DNA of 10,633 bases from NCBI GenBank assembly GCA_002374055.1, contig DFLA01000003.1, positions 1 to 10,633 on the forward strand. The letters run 5' to 3'. Positions 6,764-10,633 of the stretch are shown here, one piece after another. Source of the stretch: Caryophanales bacterium UBA3631 (GTDB lineage: Bacteria > Bacillota_I > Bacilli_A > RF39 > UBA660). The notes below the pieces were generated by a model. It saw nothing but the letters and a program-made list of their open reading frames with translations, did not search any database and was not told the DNA's origin. A program made the position numbers and the translations under genes. Numbering within the stretch: position 1 is the first letter of the stretch; every line of letters starts with the position of its first letter.

Positions 6764-6792
6764 ATAATAGCACACAATTCATTTTTTTTCAA
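6764..6792 (-). promoter_or_regulatory. Promoter of the pilin-like gene
   Basis: The minus strand reads TTGAAA (6792-6787), a 17-nt spacer, then TGC-TATTAT (6772-6764), which is an extended -10. Transcription should start near 6757, leaving a leader of about 27 nt. The first three bases of the -35 come from the end of the repeated terminator at 6790-6820, so the promoter abuts the upstream terminator. Confidence 0.75.
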
Positions 6793-6820
6793 TAAGAAAA
6801 AATAGTAGAAATCTACTATT
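6790..6820. repeat. Direct repeat copy 2 (terminator sequence)
   Basis: This 31-bp segment matches 5396-5427 with a single one-base length difference, in direct orientation. Together the copies enclose about 1.4 kb holding only the pilin-like gene and its promoter. Confidence 0.85.
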
Positions 6821-6821
6821 T
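6796..6821 (-). terminator. Terminator of the polysaccharide deacetylase operon (copy 2)
   Basis: On the minus strand, 10-bp arms (6821-6812 and 6809-6800) flank two bases; an 8-bp stem with a four-base loop is realistic. Six T residues follow at 6802-6797, then CTTATTG. The deacetylase TAG stop (6818-6816) lies inside the upstream arm, exactly as the pilin stop does in copy 1. Confidence 0.8.
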
Positions 6822-7691
6822 AGCCATAACACTCTTATTATGAAGAGGTAAAAATATAAAACCCCTACTCCTTAAATCATCAATAATCCTTTGTAAATTA
6901 TTAAAAGTAGAATAATTATAATCATGCATCAATAATACAATTATATTCTTGTCCCTTGTAGTATCTTCGTACCAACTCCATGTATCCTTCTCTGCCAATT
7001 TCTTACTAGACCCATCCCCAGTTTCACTAGTCCAATCAACATAATTATAACCCATTTCATGAAGCCTATTAACTATCTCATCCTTATACTTGCCAGCAGT
7101 AGGACTTCCACCAGGAAATCTAACAATGCTTGTTCTATAACCAGTAATATCATATAAATAATCCTCTAACTTCTTAACCTGATAAATAAAAGAATCAACA
7201 CTATCATAAAGTCCTTTACCAATGTTATGATAATAAGTATGATTTGCTAAAGTATGACCTTCATCCACAATTCTTTTATATCTATCTTCTACACCTTCTT
7301 TACCTAAGACAAAAAAAGTCGCTCTAATATCATTAGATTTAAGTAAATCCAAAACTCTATAAGTCAAATCATAAGGTCCATCATCAAAAGTAAGATAAGC
7401 AATCTTAACACTGCTTTCACCTCTATTAATCTTATCCTCTAATAAAGCTATATTACTATAATAAAGGTCATACATATCACTAATACTCTTATCAAGATTT
7501 TCATAAATAGAAATTTCATTAAGAATAGGAGTAACATCTACTTCTTCTATATTAGAAGACAAATCATTAATTTTACCTTTCAAACTTTTATTATCAGAAA
7601 AAATCAAAAAAACAAAATAAGAAATAATAAAAACCAAAACAATTAAACAACCAACTATTAATCCAAATAACTTTTTATTTCTTGATTCCAT
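6816..7691 (-). CDS. Membrane-anchored polysaccharide deacetylase, NodB/CE4 family (291 aa)
   Basis: This enzyme family removes N- or O-acetyl groups from cell-wall or capsule glycans using a divalent metal. A single N-terminal membrane helix (about 8-31) after a short basic cytoplasmic end places the catalytic domain outside. A linker of about 65 residues follows. All five CE4 motifs are present: TFDDGP at 101-106 (base D103, metal ligand D104), H151 and H155 in HTYYH, RFPGGS at 191-196, DWTSETGD at 219-226, and LLMHD at 253-257. An active enzyme is therefore expected. The ATG is preceded by GAGGAAGTG and lies inside the upstream 89-codon gene (34-nt overlap), so it is the last gene of the YfhO operon. 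The substrate (peptidoglycan, teichoic acid-linked sugar or exopolysaccharide) cannot be told from sequence. Confidence 0.95.
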   Translation of the reverse strand: MESRNKKLFGLIVGCLIVLVFIISYFVFLIFSDNKSLKGKINDLSSNIEEVDVTPILNEISIYENLDKSISDMYDLYYSNIALLEDKINRGESSVKIAYLTFDDGPYDLTYRVLDLLKSNDIRATFFVLGKEGVEDRYKRIVDEGHTLANHTYYHNIGKGLYDSVDSFIYQVKKLEDYLYDITGYRTSIVRFPGGSPTAGKYKDEIVNRLHEMGYNYVDWTSETGDGSSKKLAEKDTWSWYEDTTRDKNIIVLLMHDYNYSTFNNLQRIIDDLRSRGFIFLPLHNKSVMAK

Positions 7692-7927
7692 TTTTTCACT
7701 TCCTCATATTTCAAAATTTTATCCTTATTCTTTAGTTTTAATTCTTCCAATTCCTTTTTCTTACTAATATATTTTTCCCTATCAATTTCATTCTGTTTAG
7801 CCCTTTCTTGTGTCTCATTATACTTATTTTTTAAAGACACATTTTCACTCTTAACAAAAAATAATAAACCAATCAAACAACACAATATAACAAATAATAT
7901 AACAACTATAAAACTTTTATTTTTCAT
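7658..7927 (-). CDS. Small bitopic membrane protein with coiled coil (89 aa)
   Basis: The frame opens at 7957, but ATG at 7927 gives a clean N-terminal membrane helix (residues 5-25, KSFIVVILF to LLFFV) and overlaps the YfhO stop by 11 nt (7917-7927). Residues 27-89 are charged and helical with leucine/isoleucine spacing typical of a coiled coil. The N-in orientation puts it outside the membrane. Topology resembles DivIC/FtsB-type division proteins, but no family motif is recognised, so it is not named. Its place between a GT-C membrane enzyme and a deacetylase suggests an assembly or scaffold partner of one of them, by inference. Confidence 0.75.
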   Translation of the reverse strand: MKNKSFIVVILFVILCCLIGLLFFVKSENVSLKNKYNETQERAKQNEIDREKYISKKKELEELKLKNKDKILKYEEVKKWNQEIKSYLD

Positions 7928-10232
7928 CTTTAATTCTTCTTTCCAAAAATAAAACAATACAAAATAAACAAATACCTATACCAGATAAAACCTTACCTAA
8001 AAGAAGTCCTGGTGAAACATAATTAATATCTATATCATAATATCCAGTATCCAAATAAAAACCAATCAATCCATTAATCTCACTATAATTAATACTACTA
8101 CCATTAACCCTAATATTAAAACCTTTGTCATATGGAATACTTAAAATAAAATATCCAGAATCAGTAACACTAATATTACCACTTATACCTTCAGTACTAA
8201 TAGAACCAATATTAAATAAATCATAATCATTATCAAAACTATAATCCATAACATAAGTCTTAATAAAACTGATATTATAAACACCTTTAGATACTTTAAC
8301 CTCTAATTCATTCCCACTAACAACATAATTAAAATCATAATTATTATTTGGATATAACCATCCCTTATGAGTTAACAAATTACTCTGATTATTAATAGAC
8401 ATAACAATATCATTATCCTGTTCAAACTGATTTAAAACACTTATAAATAATAACTTACCACTTAAATCATCATTAATATGAACACTTATAACATCATCAC
8501 TATTAACATATAACTTACCATCATCTATATAAGAATTACTACCCAATTCATATTCATAATCTAAATCAATTTCATGAATATTACTATCTACAATATTAGA
8601 ACAATTACCAGGAACATAATCCATTAAAATATCCAAATTATAAGGATATTCCAAAGAATCAAAATAATCCTTATTAACACACCTACTATTAACATATCCA
8701 ATAGGTAAACTATCTAAAATATATAAATTATCACTAATCTTCTTATAAGGAAAACCTAAATCATAATTACTATAAATATACTTATTACCAATATATCTAT
8801 TAAATAAAGGATTACTAGTACTAACCAAAGACATATTATTAATACTACCATTATTAACCTTAAATACATTATGATATAAATCACTATAATACTTATTAAT
8901 AGTAGAAGAATAAATACTAGAAATCATATTACCACTATTAATATTAACGCTATCACCACTAATTAAATTACCAACCCTATAATTAGTATCAATATAATAA
9001 TCGCCATTCAATAACTTATAATAACCACGACTAAAATAACTCTCACCCATATTATAAACAATACAAATAATAAAACTCATTAAAACAATAGGACCATATA
9101 AAATATATTTTTTCTTAAACTTATCATATAAAAACAATAAAGCAACAACTAATAATAAATCAATATAATAAATAACTACATGATACCTAATTAAAACAAT
9201 TAAATTAATAAATATCAAAAATACTAAAAACTTCTTAAAATCAATACTATCAATATTCTTAAAAAATAATCCAACAATATAAACAAATAAAGGTAAAAAA
9301 GGAATTAAAGCCTTACCTCTAACATATAACCCACCATTTAATAAATATAAACTAATAGGAATAAAACAAATTAACCCTATAATAACAAATAAAAAAATAT
9401 TATTCTTTTTCTTGCTAAACAACAAATAAGCAAAACTAATAAAACAAATGCTAGTTAAACCTACACTATATCCACCATATAAAATATTATCCAAATTAAC
9501 ATTAGGAATCATTAAACTAATATCAAAACTATTTACCCCACTACGAGTAGATAAAATAGAATAAATAATAGGAATTAACAATATAGAAGAAATTAAAATA
9601 GATATAAAAATATAACCAATAAACTTAAACAATTTCTTAATACTAAACTCATTAGAATTAACATAAACAAAATAAATTAAAATAACCAATATAGAAGGAA
9701 CACTATAATAAAAACTAATCATAATAATCAAAAAAATATCAATAATTACCCTACTATACTTCTTCTTATCAATATTAATTAAAGAAAGCATCAAAAAAGG
9801 CATATAATTAACAAACATAAAATGTCTATGAAAATGAAATAATAATGGTCCCGCTAACATAAATAAAAAAGTTAAAAATAAAGAATTATCAAATTTATCT
9901 CTAATAAATTTATAAAATAATAAATTAGATAAAACATATAAAATAATATTACTAATAATAATATAATCAAGCATCCTTATAAAAGGAAATAAATAAGAAA
10001 TTATAATAATAGGATTTAACAATCCATAATAAGCAATATTAAAAACATTCTGTCCACTACCAATATGAATCATAAAATCAGGAATAATTTTAAAACTAGA
10101 ATAAAACACTTCCCTTAAATAATTAGGAAAAACAATATGTTGATTCAAAAAATCCATACTAGAACCAGATCTAATAAATATTAAACCTAATACTAAACTA
10201 AATAAAATAATAATTAATTTATCTCTCTTCAT
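7917..10232 (-). CDS. YfhO-family GT-C type membrane glycosyltransferase-like protein (771 aa)
   Basis: This is a large polytopic membrane protein. A GTG at 10238 is in frame, but ATG at 10232 is preferred because AGGTG overlaps that GTG and lies 5 nt before the ATG. After the first helix (6-20), the external loop has SMDFLNQ (25-31), matching the D-x3-Q of YfhO proteins, with D27 the likely catalytic aspartate. GSGQNVF and YYGLLNP (58-74) also fit the family. About a dozen hydrophobic segments follow to residue ~395. An external beta-rich, Asn/Ser/Tyr-rich domain then runs to about 740, with a final helix and a basic tail (RRIKDEK). YfhO in Bacillus subtilis and GtlB in Listeria are required for glycosylation of lipoteichoic acid, using a lipid-linked sugar. 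A similar role here is inferred; the exact substrate is unknown. It is the first gene of a three-gene envelope operon. Confidence 0.85.
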   Translation of the reverse strand: MKRDKLIIILFSLVLGLIFIRSGSSMDFLNQHIVFPNYLREVFYSSFKIIPDFMIHIGSGQNVFNIAYYGLLNPIIIISYLFPFIRMLDYIIISNIILYVLSNLLFYKFIRDKFDNSLFLTFLFMLAGPLLFHFHRHFMFVNYMPFLMLSLINIDKKKYSRVIIDIFLIIMISFYYSVPSILVILIYFVYVNSNEFSIKKLFKFIGYIFISILISSILLIPIIYSILSTRSGVNSFDISLMIPNVNLDNILYGGYSVGLTSICFISFAYLLFSKKKNNIFLFVIIGLICFIPISLYLLNGGLYVRGKALIPFLPLFVYIVGLFFKNIDSIDFKKFLVFLIFINLIVLIRYHVVIYYIDLLLVVALLFLYDKFKKKYILYGPIVLMSFIICIVYNMGESYFSRGYYKLLNGDYYIDTNYRVGNLISGDSVNINSGNMISSIYSSTINKYYSDLYHNVFKVNNGSINNMSLVSTSNPLFNRYIGNKYIYSNYDLGFPYKKISDNLYILDSLPIGYVNSRCVNKDYFDSLEYPYNLDILMDYVPGNCSNIVDSNIHEIDLDYEYELGSNSYIDDGKLYVNSDDVISVHINDDLSGKLLFISVLNQFEQDNDIVMSINNQSNLLTHKGWLYPNNNYDFNYVVSGNELEVKVSKGVYNISFIKTYVMDYSFDNDYDLFNIGSISTEGISGNISVTDSGYFILSIPYDKGFNIRVNGSSINYSEINGLIGFYLDTGYYDIDINYVSPGLLLGKVLSGIGICLFCIVLFLERRIKDEK

Positions 10233-10248
10233 AGTCACACCTAAAATA

Positions 10249-10257
10249 ATTATAGCA
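10249..10257 (-). promoter_or_regulatory. Extended -10 promoter of the YfhO operon
   Basis: The minus strand reads TGC-TATAAT (10257-10249), a perfect extended -10 with no good -35. The predicted start near 10242 coincides with the first base of AGGTG, giving a leader of about ten bases. The arrangement (-10, six bases, AGGTG, start) is almost the same as at 1422-1405. Confidence 0.6.
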
Positions 10258-10274
10258 TAATATTTAAAAAAAAG

Positions 10275-10631
10275 TTATACTTCTATAACCCCATTCCTAT
10301 TTTTCTTACCTAAAACTTTTAAACTTTTCTCTGGAGTTGGTAAATCCTCAGGCATAGTTCCACCCAACTCTTTAATAGTTTGTCTTACCTTACTACCAAC
10401 ATAATAATGAGTATTTTTTGCATCAACCTCATTACTAATATTATCATTTTTTAACTTTTGATTAGTCTGAGAAATTCTAAACAAATTCGCACTCAATTCA
10501 TCACTACCCATATTATCTAAAATATCTTCGCGATATCTTTAACCCTTTCTTTTAGCAATATCATCAGCACTCTCACCATTATATAATCCCCTATAACCTG
10601 CATTATGAAATTCTGAAAGATTTTTAACACC
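10275..10631 (-). pseudogene. dinD: DinD homologue, C-terminal part, interrupted by an in-frame TAA (partial)
   Basis: The reading frame enters from beyond the right edge and gives 30 residues (GVKNLSEFHNAGYRGL and on to AKRKG), a TAA at 10541-10539, then RYREDILDNMGSDELSANLF and on for 87 residues to a TAA at 10277-10275. Both halves are in the same frame. They match the C-terminal part of DNA-damage-inducible protein D, including FHNAGYRGLYNGE, a DDIAxRKG segment, EDILDxMGS and GGTMPEDLPTPEKS. The stop replaces a position that is leucine in the DinD I recall (KRKGL), consistent with TTA to TAA. E. coli dinD is LexA-regulated and its product acts on RecA filaments. The ATG at 10511 lacks a good Shine-Dalgarno, so the downstream half is probably not made separately. 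The N-terminal part is outside the window. Confidence 0.8.
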
Positions 10632-10633
10632 AC

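Noticed and set aside
5396..6821. CRISPR array or transposon ends
   Set aside because: There are only two copies of the repeat, 1.4 kb apart, both acting as terminators. No transposase and no terminal inverted repeats are seen.
10262..10290. Terminator after dinD
   Set aside because: There is a run of eight T on the minus strand after the stop, but only a 4-5 bp AAGT/ACTT hairpin precedes it, too weak to call.
1..10633. Use of Mycoplasma code 4 (TGA as tryptophan)
   Set aside because: All tryptophans checked are TGG and no gene needs read-through of TGA.

Overview
The window is a very AT-rich, gene-dense stretch of bacterial chromosome. Shine-Dalgarno sites of the AAGGAG and AGGTG type, classical sigma-A promoters, short intergenic gaps, U-tract terminators and an ftsY-ylxM neighbourhood point to a low-GC Gram-positive (Bacillota/Mollicutes-like) bacterium. 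Tryptophan is encoded by TGG and no open frame contains an internal TGA, so the standard bacterial code fits. TGA is also not used as a stop by any of the eleven genes (seven TAA, four TAG). An uncultured gut lineage related to Erysipelotrichia or RF39 is plausible but is only an inference.

Layout, left to right. (1) Positions 1-1405, minus strand: a 453-residue SGNH/GDSL-hydrolase-like protein of unknown function with its own terminator. (2) Positions 1406-1512: a divergent promoter region with overlapping inverted repeats. (3) Positions 1513-1899, plus strand: a small, very basic protein of unknown function, the only plus-strand gene. A bidirectional terminator follows, shared with the convergent operon. 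(4) Positions 5345-1912, minus strand: a tightly coupled four-gene operon, ftsY (SRP receptor), a lysine-tailed three-helix membrane protein, ylxM (SRP-operon HTH protein), and a HerA/DUF87-type ATPase in the place where ffh is usually found. (5) Positions 6730-5423, minus strand: a monocistronic type IV prepilin-like protein with an apparently duplicated middle domain and a C-terminal domain resembling DUF6273/C-type-lectin-like folds. It is bracketed by two near-identical copies of the same terminator. (6) Positions 10232-6816, minus strand: an envelope operon of a YfhO-family GT-C membrane protein, an 89-residue bitopic coiled-coil protein, and a membrane-anchored polysaccharide deacetylase. 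(7) Positions 10633-10275, minus strand: the C-terminal part of a DinD homologue interrupted by an in-frame TAA, cut by the window edge.

How the parts fit together: block 4 is membrane-protein targeting plus an ATPase of unknown partner. Blocks 5 and 6 are both surface-related: a pilin-like adhesin or structural subunit, and glycan/teichoic-acid-type modification with deacetylation. No complete recognised defence or mobile system is visible. The signals most worth following are the HerA-like ATPase locked into the SRP operon without ffh, the repeat-bracketed pilin cassette with its unusual domain composition, the nonsense codon in dinD, and the recurring -10/AGGTG arrangement that predicts extremely short mRNA leaders.
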